Assembly (NCBI GenBank): GCA_964480945.1
Contig: CAYZRX010000015.1
Location: forward strand, 1 to 59,225
Direction: 5' to 3'
Source of the DNA: VGWB01 sp964480945
GTDB taxonomy: Bacteria > Bacteroidota > Ignavibacteria > UBA10030
Length of the DNA: 59,225 nt
Shown here piece by piece: positions 40,862 to 50,331 of this stretch. The notes beneath the pieces are model-generated. The model was not told the origin of the DNA. It did not search any database and saw nothing but the letters and a program-made list of their open reading frames with translations. Each line of letters opens with the position of its first letter. Position 1 is the first letter of the stretch. A program made the translations under genes and the position numbers.

Positions 40862-41650
40862 ATGAAGCCCTCTCAAGTCCTCTTCGTTGTGATAGCCGTT
40901 GTTACTGCTTCTTGTGCCAGGCAAAGGGAGTCGTTCTCCGGGAAACTTGTTGACCTCTCCTATGCCTATGATTCCACCACCATCTACTGGCCCACAGAGG
41001 AAGGCTTCCGCTTCGAGAAAGGCTCGGAGGGCTTCACGCCCGGCGGATGGTACTATTCGGCCAACCGGTTCTGGACGCCCGAGCATGGCGGGACGCACAT
41101 CGACGCGCCGATACACTTCTTCAAGGACCGCGAGCACGTCGACGAGATCCCACTGGAGAGGCTCATCGCACCCGGCGTCGTGATCGATGTGACGGAGAAG
41201 TGCACTGCGGACAGGGACTATCAGGTCCAGGTCGACGACTTCACTGCATGGGAAAAGAAGCACGGCCAGGAATTGAACGACGTCATCGTCTTCTTACGGA
41301 CGGGATTTGGAAAATACTATCCGGATCGCGTGAAGTACATGGGGACCGATGAACGAGGTGAGGCCGCCATCCCGAAGCTACATTTCCCCGGGCTCCATCC
41401 GGATGCGGCAAAATGGCTTGTGACGAACCGGAAGATCAAGGCGATCGGTCTCGACACCCCGAGCATCGACTACGGTCAATCCAAGGACTTCAAGACGCAC
41501 GTGACGCTGTACGAGCAGAGCGTTCCTGCGATGGAGTACGTCGCGAACCTCAATCAGCTGCCCGAGAAGGGATTCACGGTCATTGCATTGCCGATGAAGG
41601 TTCGCGGAGGAAGCGGGGGACCTGTGAGGATTGTGGCGGTAATGGACTAG
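40862..41650 (+). CDS. Cyclase family (kynurenine formamidase-like) lipoprotein
   Basis: The 262-residue product begins with a leader (MKPSQVLFVVIAVVTASC) ending in a probable lipobox cysteine. It is followed by the metal-dependent cyclase fold: LVDLSYAYDSTTIYWP, HGGTHIDAPIHFF (HxxxHxDxPxHF metal site), VDVTEK and GLDTPSIDY. Members hydrolyse formylkynurenine, isatin or related amides. The lipoprotein signal would place it in the periplasm, which is unusual for the kynurenine enzyme, so the substrate is uncertain. GGAGG before the ATG and a strong terminator after the stop show it is a single-gene unit. Confidence 0.87.
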   Translation: MKPSQVLFVVIAVVTASCARQRESFSGKLVDLSYAYDSTTIYWPTEEGFRFEKGSEGFTPGGWYYSANRFWTPEHGGTHIDAPIHFFKDREHVDEIPLERLIAPGVVIDVTEKCTADRDYQVQVDDFTAWEKKHGQELNDVIVFLRTGFGKYYPDRVKYMGTDERGEAAIPKLHFPGLHPDAAKWLVTNRKIKAIGLDTPSIDYGQSKDFKTHVTLYEQSVPAMEYVANLNQLPEKGFTVIALPMKVRGGSGGPVRIVAVMD

Positions 41651-41678
41651 ACCACTTTTGCAAGTCGGTACATTCAAA

Positions 41679-41710
41679 AGCCCTCACCCGATTCGGTGAG
41701 GGCTTTTTTT
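41679..41710 (+). terminator. Strong intrinsic terminator
   Basis: AGCCCTCACC (41679-41688), a 6-base loop and GGTGAGGGCT (41695-41704) form a perfect 10-bp stem followed by a run of seven T. It ends the cyclase-family transcript. Confidence 0.95.
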
Positions 41711-41978
41711 CTTGTTCCGACGAATTCGACGCGAGAAGACCTGTTCTTGTTGCTGACGCGTGGCAGAAGGGAGCCAGGTTTAGGAGACTTGTGGGTTCAT
41801 GTCGGGACTTGACGCCGCTCACGTATGAACCCGCGTACATGAAGCCTCCGTTGATTTTCTCTCGTTTTTCGAGTACTGTCTTCCGGGGGTTGTACCGTCT
41901 TCCCACCATGCTTTCTCATCTGACGTGCGTCAGGCACAATCCATAATTTCGAGTCTCATCCTGCGTCTCCGGAAAGGA
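41711..41978. other. Intergenic region, no gene seen
   Basis: Nothing supportable is seen in these 268 bases. The frame of the next gene is open upstream to a GTG at 41925, which would add 18 residues to that protein. Confidence 0.4.
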
Positions 41979-43478
41979 ATGACGGACGTTGTCGATCTCT
42001 TCCGGGGCAGAAGCAAGTACGCGCGGGCCGCGTCCGTTGTTGTCCGACGGGCGACCAAGGTTGCACATACGACGGCTTCGGCAACCGGTGCGACGTGGAA
42101 CCGCATCGTTGAGTTCTTCCTCCGGCTCAAGATCCACTTCAAGTTCAGCATCATCGTCGCCATCTCCATCGTCGCCGTAACGTTCGTTATCAGCTCGATC
42201 GCTGTCAACCTGCAGGAACGTGAGCTCCGGCTGCAGACAGAAGTGCTGGGCTCTCAGATCGTCCAGAGTCTCACGGCCGTCGCGGAAGATAATTTGCTGT
42301 TGAATTCCATTCCCGTGCTCCAGGACTATGTCAAGAATTTCAGCAAGCGCAACATTCCCGGTCTGGAGCAGCTCTTCGTGATGGACCGGAGAGGCGTCAT
42401 CGTTGCTCATCTCGTGCCCGACAGCGTCAACAAAACGGTGACCGCCGGGGAGTTCGACCTTCTGGCGAGTGCCGACTCCGCCCGCCTGGTGGAAACCGCG
42501 ACGCACTTTCGTTTTATCCAATCGATCCACGTGACAAGACGCGGAACCGGTCAGGCGCGCCGGTTTCTCCTGGGTGCCTCAGAAGCGAGTTTTTCGAAGG
42601 CGGTTCTGCTCGCCCCGATACGGGACATGCGGAACAAAATCATCCTTGCCAGCCTAGCCGTCTCCATCGTTGCCATTGGTTTCGTTCTCTTCATCTCGAA
42701 GAGGATCGTCCATGTCATCGTGGTTCTTTCAGAAGCCGCACGACAGGTAGGATTTGGCGACCTGAAGGTCAGTGTGTTTACGCGCATGAAGGATGAACTC
42801 GGATCTCTCGCGAAGGAATTCAACCTCATGGTCGTGCAGATCCGCGAAAAGGTTGAGATGCAGAAGTTCGTTTCGCGCTCGACCATGGAGATGATTGCCA
42901 CCTCCGGTGAGGTGAAGTTGGGTGGGACACGGAAAACGATCATCGCGATGTTCAGCGACATCCGGAACTTCACCACGTACTCCGAGAAGAGCTGGCCGGA
43001 GGAGGTAGTGGAGACACTCAACTACTACCTTGATCTCCAGACACGGATCATCCACGAGCACGGCGGCGTCGTTGACAAATTTCTGGGGGATGGCATCATG
43101 AGCGTCTTCAGCGGAGAGCGCATGGCGCTGAACGCGATTGAAGCTGCCGTAGATGTTCAACGCACGATCGCCCGGCTCAACGCAGGACGAAAGACCTCGG
43201 GTGAGCCTGTCCTCCACGTTGGCGTTGGTATCGCGAGCGGCGTGGCGGTTCTCGGGAGCGTCGGCTCCCGCGACCGGATGGATTATACGGCGATCGGTGA
43301 CACCGTGAATCTCGCCTCGCGCCTCTGTGATATCGCAGGGCCTTCGGAGATCTTCGTTTCGGAAGATGTCGTTAGGCGCATCAAAAAGGACTACAGAGTT
43401 CTCTCCGAAGGCCAGCTTCCGATCAAGGGGAAGAGGAACCAGGTGCCGGTCTTCAAAGTCCCCTATTCTCTCTCATGA
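41979..43478 (+). CDS. Membrane class III adenylate/guanylate cyclase with HAMP domain
   Basis: The 499-residue product has a membrane helix (FKFSIIVAISIVAVTFVISS, about residues 48-67), an extracytoplasmic domain of about 150 residues, and a second helix (IILASLAVSIVAIGFVLFI). A HAMP-type linker (VVLSEAARQVGFGDLKVSV...) and a class III cyclase domain follow. FSDIRNFTTYSEK and VDKFLGDGIMSVF give both metal-binding Asp residues and the substrate-specifying Lys; MDYTAIGDTVNLASRL gives the Asp and the transition-state Asn/Arg. It should make cyclic AMP in response to an external cue. The ATG at 41979 is chosen for its GGAAAGGA; a GTG at 41925 is an alternative. It overlaps the next gene by 4 bases. 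Confidence 0.88.
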   Translation: MTDVVDLFRGRSKYARAASVVVRRATKVAHTTASATGATWNRIVEFFLRLKIHFKFSIIVAISIVAVTFVISSIAVNLQERELRLQTEVLGSQIVQSLTAVAEDNLLLNSIPVLQDYVKNFSKRNIPGLEQLFVMDRRGVIVAHLVPDSVNKTVTAGEFDLLASADSARLVETATHFRFIQSIHVTRRGTGQARRFLLGASEASFSKAVLLAPIRDMRNKIILASLAVSIVAIGFVLFISKRIVHVIVVLSEAARQVGFGDLKVSVFTRMKDELGSLAKEFNLMVVQIREKVEMQKFVSRSTMEMIATSGEVKLGGTRKTIIAMFSDIRNFTTYSEKSWPEEVVETLNYYLDLQTRIIHEHGGVVDKFLGDGIMSVFSGERMALNAIEAAVDVQRTIARLNAGRKTSGEPVLHVGVGIASGVAVLGSVGSRDRMDYTAIGDTVNLASRLCDIAGPSEIFVSEDVVRRIKKDYRVLSEGQLPIKGKRNQVPVFKVPYSLS

Positions 43479-45145
43479 CTATGGCCCGCTCGCTTTTCAT
43501 TATCTTGGTTGTAGCGACAACGTCTCTCCGCTCCCAGTCGTTGATCGGCGGAGCCTGGGACTATGCTTTGGGGAATTCTTCAATTTCCTGGTTTCCGTCT
43601 CCCTCCTCCATCTTTGTTAACCCTTCGGAGCTCGGCAGGATCCATCAGAATAAAGTGCTCATCAGCACGGCGCGGTTTCGGTCGCTCGCGTCGATGTCGG
43701 GGGCGCTGTTCGTGCCGTACACCGGGACCTTCGGTTTCGGTTCGTCGGTCGATGGCACGGAGACGGAGTTTCGAGCCGGCTTCGGCAGGATCATCGGACG
43801 CTCTCACGCTGTCGGCGGCAGTCTATCGGTTGTAGATAAGGTCCGCGGCGGATTCCGGTTGGGGGTGGGCAGCGCATTTCACTTTCCATCGACGACTGAG
43901 AATTCGGGCCTGCACGCCGGCGTCGCAGTGAGTCGTTTACCGAAGCTTCCGATCTTCGCCGGGGGCATCGACTATTGGGCGATTCCTGACAAATTCAGGC
44001 TTCAGGCGGCAGGCCGCTCCCGTACGAAACGCGCCGTTTACCTTGGCGGTGACTTCTCGGTGACATCCACCATCGCACTTCAGATGGGGACGCAAGCGTT
44101 CAGGACTATCTCAGGCGGTGTCGTTGTCAGCACGTCGCTGGTGAGAGCGGAACTTGCCGCCGGGAGATCCGGGATTGCACTCTCCCTCAATTTTCTGGTG
44201 GGTGATGCCTCGGCGGCTTCCCGCTCTGAGCATTATGACGCCGGGGTGGAGGCGTTCACGGAAGGGGAGTATTCCGACGCCCGCAAGGACTTTCTGACAG
44301 CCGTCGAGTACGATGAGTATGATGACGAAAGCAGGACCCTGGCGAAAGAATCGCAGCGTTTATTGGATTCCTCGGTGGTCGCGCTGCTTGCGCAGGCGAA
44401 GACCAACGAAGAGCGCAGGAATTTTCTCGCAGCCATGCGGACGTACGCGCAGATCTTCAGGATCGCGCCCGATCGGGTGGAAACCGCCGGGGAGCTCAAG
44501 GATGTGGAGTCAAGACTGGGCTCGTATATTCAGAACCTGATCGATACGGGGGACAGCCTTCGCCGGCGGAAGGAGAACGACAGGGCGCAGCAGTCATATG
44601 AACTTGCCTTCGAGCTTGACCCGTCGAACGACACTGCCTCCGCGCGATTGGATGATATGAAGAATCTCTCCCGCGAGAATGTGAATGCCATCCTCACCCG
44701 CGCCCGGTCTCTTCTGTCGCACAATCAGTTGGATGAAGCGCAGTCAGAGTATGAGCGTGTCCTCGCGATCGAGCCCAACAACTCCCGGGCGCGCGCGGGC
44801 CTCAACACGATCCAGAATCGGCGAACGAGTGCAGCGTTCGAGCAAGCCAAAGCGCTTTGCAATGACGGCAATTATTCGGATGCTCTCCCGATCCTTGTCG
44901 ACATTGTGCAGAAGGATGATAGGAACAGCGAGGCGAGGCGGTACCTTGAGCAGGCGCGCAAGGTTCTGGAGCCGGAGGTCGAGAAGATGTTCAAGGCCGG
45001 CCTTCAGTTCTACGTCAAGGAGGATTATCGGAGGGCGATAGAGATGTGGGACACGGGGCTCCTCATCCAGCCGCACCATGCCGACACGCTGGAATATCGC
45101 AAGCGGGCGGAAGAGAAACTCAAAGCTCTGGAGAAGCTCAAGTAG
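43475..45145 (+). CDS. Exported PorV-like barrel/TPR repeat protein
   Basis: The start overlaps the cyclase stop (ATGA). The 556-residue product has a signal peptide (MTMARSLFIILVVATTSLRSQS). Residues about 25-240 have the strand pattern of PorV/PorQ-like FCB barrels (WFPSPSSIFVNPSELG, then glycine-rich strands such as FGFGSSVDGTETEFRAGFGR). From about 250 there are at least five TPR-like helical repeats (YDAGVEAFTEGEYSDARKDFLTAVEYD, RTYAQIFRIAPD, YELAFELDPSNDTA, YERVLAIEPNNSRA and more). It probably forms an outer-membrane scaffold. The coupling to a cyclase with an extracytoplasmic domain suggests that this protein could supply or transmit the cue; that is inference. Confidence 0.75.
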   Translation: MTMARSLFIILVVATTSLRSQSLIGGAWDYALGNSSISWFPSPSSIFVNPSELGRIHQNKVLISTARFRSLASMSGALFVPYTGTFGFGSSVDGTETEFRAGFGRIIGRSHAVGGSLSVVDKVRGGFRLGVGSAFHFPSTTENSGLHAGVAVSRLPKLPIFAGGIDYWAIPDKFRLQAAGRSRTKRAVYLGGDFSVTSTIALQMGTQAFRTISGGVVVSTSLVRAELAAGRSGIALSLNFLVGDASAASRSEHYDAGVEAFTEGEYSDARKDFLTAVEYDEYDDESRTLAKESQRLLDSSVVALLAQAKTNEERRNFLAAMRTYAQIFRIAPDRVETAGELKDVESRLGSYIQNLIDTGDSLRRRKENDRAQQSYELAFELDPSNDTASARLDDMKNLSRENVNAILTRARSLLSHNQLDEAQSEYERVLAIEPNNSRARAGLNTIQNRRTSAAFEQAKALCNDGNYSDALPILVDIVQKDDRNSEARRYLEQARKVLEPEVEKMFKAGLQFYVKEDYRRAIEMWDTGLLIQPHHADTLEYRKRAEEKLKALEKLK

Positions 45146-45266
45146 AGGTGTATTCCACGTACCTGCCCATCCGTGCAGCAAAAGTCATCTTCAGGCGATT
45201 GGAAGACGAAGAATCGACACTCGTCGCGTTTCACCTCGTCTCACGTTTCCCTTCTCACGTCTCACC

Positions 45267-45920
45267 CTATTTCACCACCATCATCGCTTTCCGTGCGACC
45301 TGCCGATTGCCTTGCTTGTCCGTAGCGACGATCTGATAGACGTACATCCCGCTTGAGAAGCGCGTGGCGTCGAATGTCTTCTGGTAATATCCGGCAGCTT
45401 CAGTCTCATCAACCACGGTGGCCACCTCCCGCCCGAGAAGATCGAATACCTTGAGATGCACGCGGCTGTCGGCTGGGAGCTGGTAGCTGATCGTGGTCGT
45501 GGGGTTGAAAGGGTTGGGGAAGTTGTGGAACAGCTCGAAGCGCTCCGGGGGAGCAACCGTCACCCGGATCTCCTTTGTCCAGGATTCTCCCGTCGACGAT
45601 AGAATGTTGAACGTGATCGACTCTTCTTTTCCGACCGGGGCCGTTTTGTCGACTGAGAAGGTGAAGAGAACCGGCAGTTCCTGGTTCGCCTTGATCAGCG
45701 GGAGAATCTGTCGAGATTCCTTGAATTGAGTCCAACTGGGGACCGCTGCTGCCTCCACGGTGACCTTTGAGAGGGGCAGAGAGGCAGCGTTTGCGATGCT
45801 TAGCTCGATGCTGTTGCCGGTCGAGGCAAACGGCAATCTATAGGCCGTTTGGGCGCTCACCAGCTGCGCTGCAACGACAAACAGCAGGGTCATGAACGCT
45901 GCTGCGATAGCTTTTTTCAT
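45267..45920 (-). CDS. Exported protein with type IX secretion sorting domain
   Basis: The 217-residue product has a signal peptide (MKKAIAAAFMTLLFVVAAQLVSAQ). A beta-sandwich-like middle of about 100 residues (LPLSKVTVEAAAVPSWTQF) follows. The C-terminal T9SS type A domain reads ELFHNFPNPFNPTTTISYQL, HLKVFDLLGREVATVVDE, GMYVYQIV. T9SS proteins are moved across the outer membrane. The ATG at 45920 has an AAGGAG site, whereas a start at 45971 overlaps the previous gene's end. It is the last gene after the A-B-A'-B' array and is probably in the same transcript, although it is not related to A or B in sequence. Confidence 0.9.
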   Translation of the reverse strand: MKKAIAAAFMTLLFVVAAQLVSAQTAYRLPFASTGNSIELSIANAASLPLSKVTVEAAAVPSWTQFKESRQILPLIKANQELPVLFTFSVDKTAPVGKEESITFNILSSTGESWTKEIRVTVAPPERFELFHNFPNPFNPTTTISYQLPADSRVHLKVFDLLGREVATVVDETEAAGYYQKTFDATRFSSGMYVYQIVATDKQGNRQVARKAMMVVK

Positions 45921-45967
45921 AAGCTCTTCTCCTTTCACGCTTGGGAGCGTGTGCTGAAGCTGGTTCA

Positions 45968-47713
45968 TCATTTCTTCTTCGGTAACCGGTCGATGATTTT
46001 CTGTGCGCCTTCGGTCAACGACTGATACCCCTCTTCGGTTACGAACCGCTTGTCCCGCGGCTTGTGCTTTTTCTGATCCTCGACTGTCTTGTCATATTCC
46101 TTCTTCACCTTTTCCTGAAACTTCTCCAGCTCCTTTGCACAGTTGACGGAATCCCCGCGGGCCAGATGCTTTTTGGCGTTGTCCAAACCGTTGTCCAGCT
46201 CCTTCACGAAATTTCCATCGCCGATCCAGCCTTTGCTTTCTGACTTGTGTTTAAGGGCGATGAGATCGTCGATTGAGAGCTCTTGTGGGGTCGGCAGTTG
46301 ATCCAGCAGATACTCCGTGTTGTACCGCAGTAGAGCGTACGCCTCGCTCGTCAGCGTTGACGAGCTGTCGACATCCACGTCTCGCAGGACTGACTGGAGG
46401 GTTGTGCGAGCACCGGCGGTGTTGTTCTGTTCAAGCTGGGTCTTGGCCGTAGAGAAGTAACTCAGATACCTGTCCGCCACGGTTTGGCTTGTGATCCAGC
46501 CGAGGGTGCGGGATTGGGTGGTGTAGGATGTGAGGGTATCCAAGAAATCATGAGGGACAAAAGGAAAGGGAGGATCAGCTGCACCCACGGTGGTAATGAC
46601 AAAGGAGTTATCGATGACATCTGCATACCACTTTTCTTCATCATACGGGGGTGTTTCTTGAAGCGTCTCGTTTCGCCCGCGAACGTAGCAGGATACTGGC
46701 GCTGGCAGCCCGGCGCTTTCATAGGAAAATCTTGAATCAGATCCTCCCGGGGGTATAGATTGCTTCTGGAATGGCGGAAGCACCCAGTCGACTTTTGGCC
46801 TTCGAAGCAGAAAGAACTCCCACCTTTCCGGCCCCACTCCGTTCCGTATGGAATCCGTGCGGGCAGCCACAAGGACCTCGTTGATTTCTTGTTGGCTGGT
46901 TGGGTCGTTTTCAACGATGTAGTGGTACCGGTACGCATCTGAGATTTTCAAGACCTTTGCTTTCACAACGGCGGTGAGCCTGTTCCGGGGGAGATACCCA
47001 TTGGGGGGAAACTGCGGTCCCCCGCTCCACCTACCGTACTTCTGACCGTTCCAGCTATAGATGGCCTGCCCTGTCTCCTCTGATTCATCACTCACATACC
47101 ACGTGCTGATAATCTCCTTGATACCATCTCCGTTGAGATCGTTGAACTCAAACGATCCAAAGAAGCCCGCAATTTTCGATTCATATCCGTCGATTTCATC
47201 ACCTTCTGCGTCGTTGATGATTGTGCCAGACCGACCATCCCAACTCACTATCCAGAGGTACTCAAGTTCAGAATGGCTTCCTCCGGACATGCCGAGTATG
47301 ATTTCGACTTTACCGTCGTTGTTCAGGTCTGTTGCTGCAACCATACCGTTGAAACTTACGGCATATCCTTCAATAAGTGTATCCGAGACCCACAGAAATT
47401 CCCCTTCCTTGTAAACGCCAATAAACCCTGGTGGCATGTCACCACCCCGGGACACTCCAGCGCCTGTGAAGATGATACAGTGTGCAAGCGTGCCGTATGG
47501 ATCCTCGATCCTGTAGTTGTTGAAGGTGCCGAGCGATCGTCCAAGGGAGCTGTCGACATTGAGGAACACCCTCATTCTATAGCGGTTTCCAAAGCGGACA
47601 TTGAACTGCGCTTTCACCTGTTCATAGAGTGGATCCGATTCCTGAGCAAAGACCACGTTTGCCATTGACAAAAGAAGTACCGTTGCCAATGCTGCTGACG
47701 CTGTTCGTTTCAT
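45968..47713 (-). CDS. Exported VCBS/FG-GAP protein with C-terminal helical repeats (copy B')
   Basis: The 581-residue product has a signal peptide (MKRTASAALATVLLLSMANVVFAQ). Residues 100-220 contain two calcium-binding-type VCBS/FG-GAP repeats (DLNNDGKVEI and DLNGDGIKEI). A beta-rich middle follows. The last 190 residues hold two similar helical segments, LSYFSTAKTQLEQNNTAGARTTL... and FVKELDNGLDNAKKHLARGDSVNC..., which resemble FIMAH-type modules. The protein is probably exported by Sec and stays in the periplasm or is lipid-free on the surface; it has no T9SS tail. It starts 14 bases downstream of copy A' and shares a near-identical 3' end with copy B at 50332-52086. Function is unknown. 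Confidence 0.75.
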   Translation of the reverse strand: MKRTASAALATVLLLSMANVVFAQESDPLYEQVKAQFNVRFGNRYRMRVFLNVDSSLGRSLGTFNNYRIEDPYGTLAHCIIFTGAGVSRGGDMPPGFIGVYKEGEFLWVSDTLIEGYAVSFNGMVAATDLNNDGKVEIILGMSGGSHSELEYLWIVSWDGRSGTIINDAEGDEIDGYESKIAGFFGSFEFNDLNGDGIKEIISTWYVSDESEETGQAIYSWNGQKYGRWSGGPQFPPNGYLPRNRLTAVVKAKVLKISDAYRYHYIVENDPTSQQEINEVLVAARTDSIRNGVGPERWEFFLLRRPKVDWVLPPFQKQSIPPGGSDSRFSYESAGLPAPVSCYVRGRNETLQETPPYDEEKWYADVIDNSFVITTVGAADPPFPFVPHDFLDTLTSYTTQSRTLGWITSQTVADRYLSYFSTAKTQLEQNNTAGARTTLQSVLRDVDVDSSSTLTSEAYALLRYNTEYLLDQLPTPQELSIDDLIALKHKSESKGWIGDGNFVKELDNGLDNAKKHLARGDSVNCAKELEKFQEKVKKEYDKTVEDQKKHKPRDKRFVTEEGYQSLTEGAQKIIDRLPKKK

Positions 47714-47727
47714 GAGAGCCCCAATCT

Positions 47728-50064
47728 TTACTCTTGTGGCAAATGGTTCAGTGAATTTAATAATATGGTCTGTGGGTAGGTTTCCTTCCGGTTCCATCTA
47801 GGATAGATATAGTCTCTGAAGGCACCTTCGAATCCGCCGCGCCAGTCATTTTGTTTTCCACCCAGTTTGCTCCTCACGGCCTTCTTGACCAAGTCATCTA
47901 AGTGCATCATCGAGAAATCCATACATGTCTTCGTATCGTTGATGTCTTCAGGTCTGTTGTCAAAACCTGTTGGATAATCCCTTTCCTCCGTCGCCGTCGT
48001 GTAAAGCATCTGAAGAAGTCCGTAAGAACTGGCAATTCGAGTTTGTGCCATAATGCTCTGCCATCCGACTCCATTCCACTGATCTCGCATCGAGGACACC
48101 ATGAGCTCACGTGCCAACTCGGCAGCTCTTGGTTTGTTTGTCCCTCCAAGCTGATCGTCATAGAGTTTGTACAGCTTGTCATACATTCTTTGCATTGTCG
48201 AATAATCTTTGCCAAAATCCATCCTACCATCTGCGGTTCGCTTCCCGTAGAGTGCATGTTGCCCTGGCGTGATGTCTCCCCTCGGTGGGTCAATTGTAGC
48301 CAGTTGGGAATAATCGTACACGAAATCCCACACGGTCTTTGGATAGAGAACGTAAGGGACAAATGAGACATTCTTGTGCTCGGGTGGACATTGGGAGCTT
48401 GGAATGCATTTGCCTATCCCCATCTGATTATCCCATGGCCCTCTTATGTAAAAAGGATTCCCGCCGTAATCATCCCTTAGGTTGTATACATCTACCTGCG
48501 TAGTATACGGCTCGAAGCGGTATGAAGGAACCAACTTTTGTAGCGCCTGGCTGAATGCGCACTCGTCCTGAATCTGCCCCTTGATGAACTGAGGAGGGAT
48601 TCCGTGGATGCCACCATAAAGCACACATAAGGAGTCGACGTCTATCGGCTTCCCCTCGATGTCCAAGTAGATTCTTCGTGAGCGCGCAATTGAATTGTCT
48701 CCGAGCTTTGCCGGCTTCGTCACCTTTATCACTACGCTCACCGTCTCACCATATGAATCCGCTGCTGAGAGCCGAACTTTGTACACTGAATCCGCGTGCC
48801 AGTACCTGCCGATCAACCGTATCAGAGCGTCCGGCAGGTTGCCCTTTCCGTTCGGAATTGGCTTCCCTCTTTCCCAATACACCCCGAGTCTCTTTCCTGG
48901 GTTTAGTCCGCTCTTAAAGACCTCCACCGGCTCATCTCCCCACTCAAATCCCGGTACCAAGTCTTCAGGCGCGGATGTCGGCTCGGTCTCCTTTATCTTT
49001 AGGACCCCGTCCACGACCGCAACGTAGTAGTACCTCGACTCTCCCAGCAGGATCTCATTCTTCGTGAGAACTATAGGGACCGTTGCGCTCTTCCCCCCTC
49101 CGGTCACCGTGATACCTACGGTCTCCGTGGAACCATTGAATGTACCCAGGCTGTCAGCATATACCAAGAATGGTGTATACTTCAGCGACATCGTCAACTC
49201 TTGTCCTGAATGGTAGGGACTATTCCCACCCTCCACAAATTCGTTGTAGGCCAGGAACGCGTACTCTCCCTCGGCATCGACACGAGCCGTGATGCCGGCC
49301 TCACTTGGTGAGATTCCCCAAGGCCTGTATATGCTCAGCATAGAGAATTCGCCCGGGCTTGCAGTACCATCCATCGGGGCAAACCGAACCCACGTTGAGT
49401 CGTGTCCAGTAACGGTCATACCGTCAGCCAAAATCTCCCAATGATCGAACTGAACATCCGGTAGAAAGCTCCCCGTGACAGTTGCCGTGGCTGTGACCTG
49501 CGCCGCTGGTAACGTGTGCTGATCGAGAAGGCCGCTGAAGGTCCAGGTCAACGTATTGCCATCCATTGTGACTTCACCTATCCGAGTGACCCATTGGCTG
49601 TCGAAGAGATAGAGGCCAATACTTGGAAATGATCCTTTGTCGAGTGGTCCAGTGAAGGGGGTCTGTCTCTCATACATATTTCCGCCAAAGCCAATAGCGT
49701 CACGCCCCTTCGCAGCAATCTCGTGGTCAGCGCCGGAGGGGTCGAAATAGATTAGAAGCGCATGCTGGTTGGTGCCGATCGAACCCACGATATCAACCGT
49801 GCCACTAATCGTGACTGTGCTGGGAAGCGTGAGCCCCATCCTGTGTGAGAGTGGATCCTCGATGAAAAGCGGGGGATCATAGAAGAGGTCGGAGGCATCG
49901 GCTGTACGTGCCGGATGCTGTATTGTGGTCGTTTCTTTGTTTGGCGACTTCGGTTTGATCTCTACCCTCTCTCTGATGATCACTTGAGACAAGAGAAAGG
50001 TAGGGAAGACGGAGCAAAGAACAGCGATTGCTGCGAGTGCCTTGAAGCGAAGGAGTGCTGACAT
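47728..50064 (-). CDS. Large exported protein with C-terminal lysozyme/SLT-like domain (copy A')
   Basis: The 778-residue product has a signal peptide (MSALLRFKALAAIAVLCSVFPTFLLSQ). A beta-rich N-terminal region of about 350 residues follows. A conserved middle has ILLGESRYYYVAV, LIRLIGRYW and VTKPAKLGDNS, and the last 290 residues look like a lysozyme-like lytic transglycosylase. GIPPQFIKGQIQDECAF contains the Glu that would be the catalytic acid, and QTRIASSYGLLQMLY, about 180 residues later, is the G-x-x-Q motif typical of SLT domains. It probably cuts peptidoglycan or a related polymer. Its layout parallels copy A at 52136-54916. The start lacks a clear ribosome site. Confidence 0.75.
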   Translation of the reverse strand: MSALLRFKALAAIAVLCSVFPTFLLSQVIIRERVEIKPKSPNKETTTIQHPARTADASDLFYDPPLFIEDPLSHRMGLTLPSTVTISGTVDIVGSIGTNQHALLIYFDPSGADHEIAAKGRDAIGFGGNMYERQTPFTGPLDKGSFPSIGLYLFDSQWVTRIGEVTMDGNTLTWTFSGLLDQHTLPAAQVTATATVTGSFLPDVQFDHWEILADGMTVTGHDSTWVRFAPMDGTASPGEFSMLSIYRPWGISPSEAGITARVDAEGEYAFLAYNEFVEGGNSPYHSGQELTMSLKYTPFLVYADSLGTFNGSTETVGITVTGGGKSATVPIVLTKNEILLGESRYYYVAVVDGVLKIKETEPTSAPEDLVPGFEWGDEPVEVFKSGLNPGKRLGVYWERGKPIPNGKGNLPDALIRLIGRYWHADSVYKVRLSAADSYGETVSVVIKVTKPAKLGDNSIARSRRIYLDIEGKPIDVDSLCVLYGGIHGIPPQFIKGQIQDECAFSQALQKLVPSYRFEPYTTQVDVYNLRDDYGGNPFYIRGPWDNQMGIGKCIPSSQCPPEHKNVSFVPYVLYPKTVWDFVYDYSQLATIDPPRGDITPGQHALYGKRTADGRMDFGKDYSTMQRMYDKLYKLYDDQLGGTNKPRAAELARELMVSSMRDQWNGVGWQSIMAQTRIASSYGLLQMLYTTATEERDYPTGFDNRPEDINDTKTCMDFSMMHLDDLVKKAVRSKLGGKQNDWRGGFEGAFRDYIYPRWNRKETYPQTILLNSLNHLPQE

Positions 50065-50121
50065 ACGGTGCCTACGGTGAAGGAGGGGTGGAAAAGCTGT
50101 TGTTCGCTAAAGCCAGCGAAA

Positions 50122-50150
50122 AGCTACAGATTTCCGGTGATAATGTCAAG
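50122..50150 (-). promoter_or_regulatory. Candidate promoter of the A'-B' pair
   Basis: On the minus strand a perfect TTGACA (50150-50145), a 17-base spacer and TAGCTT (50127-50122) lie about 60 bases ahead of the A' start codon. The -10 is weak. It comes just after the terminator of the preceding pair. Confidence 0.5.
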
Positions 50151-50152
50151 CA

Positions 50153-50177
50153 AAAAAACTGCCGGACTTTCGGCAGA
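50153..50177 (-). terminator. Intrinsic terminator between the two A-B pairs
   Basis: On the minus strand CTGCCG-AAAGTC-CGGCAG is followed by seven T residues. It closes the first A-B unit (A at 52136-54916, B at 50332-52086) before the second unit starts. Confidence 0.85.
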
Positions 50178-50331
50178 AGAAATCCGTCTTCTGACAAATG
50201 AAAACCCATTCTCTGGTTGCGAAACCGCGGACGCTGCCAAACCTCCGCGTGTTCCTCGAGCAGCGCGTGCAACGAACCAGTTCCCTGTTAGATTCATTCT
50301 GCGCGAACCGAGGTGCGCCGAGGCGAGCACA

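Noticed and set aside
40023..43478. TIR protein plus class III cyclase as a Pycsar-type defence pair
   Set aside because: The genes are separated by a cyclase-family hydrolase gene and a strong terminator. The cyclase is a membrane HAMP protein coupled to another gene, and the TIR protein has no cyclic nucleotide-binding domain.
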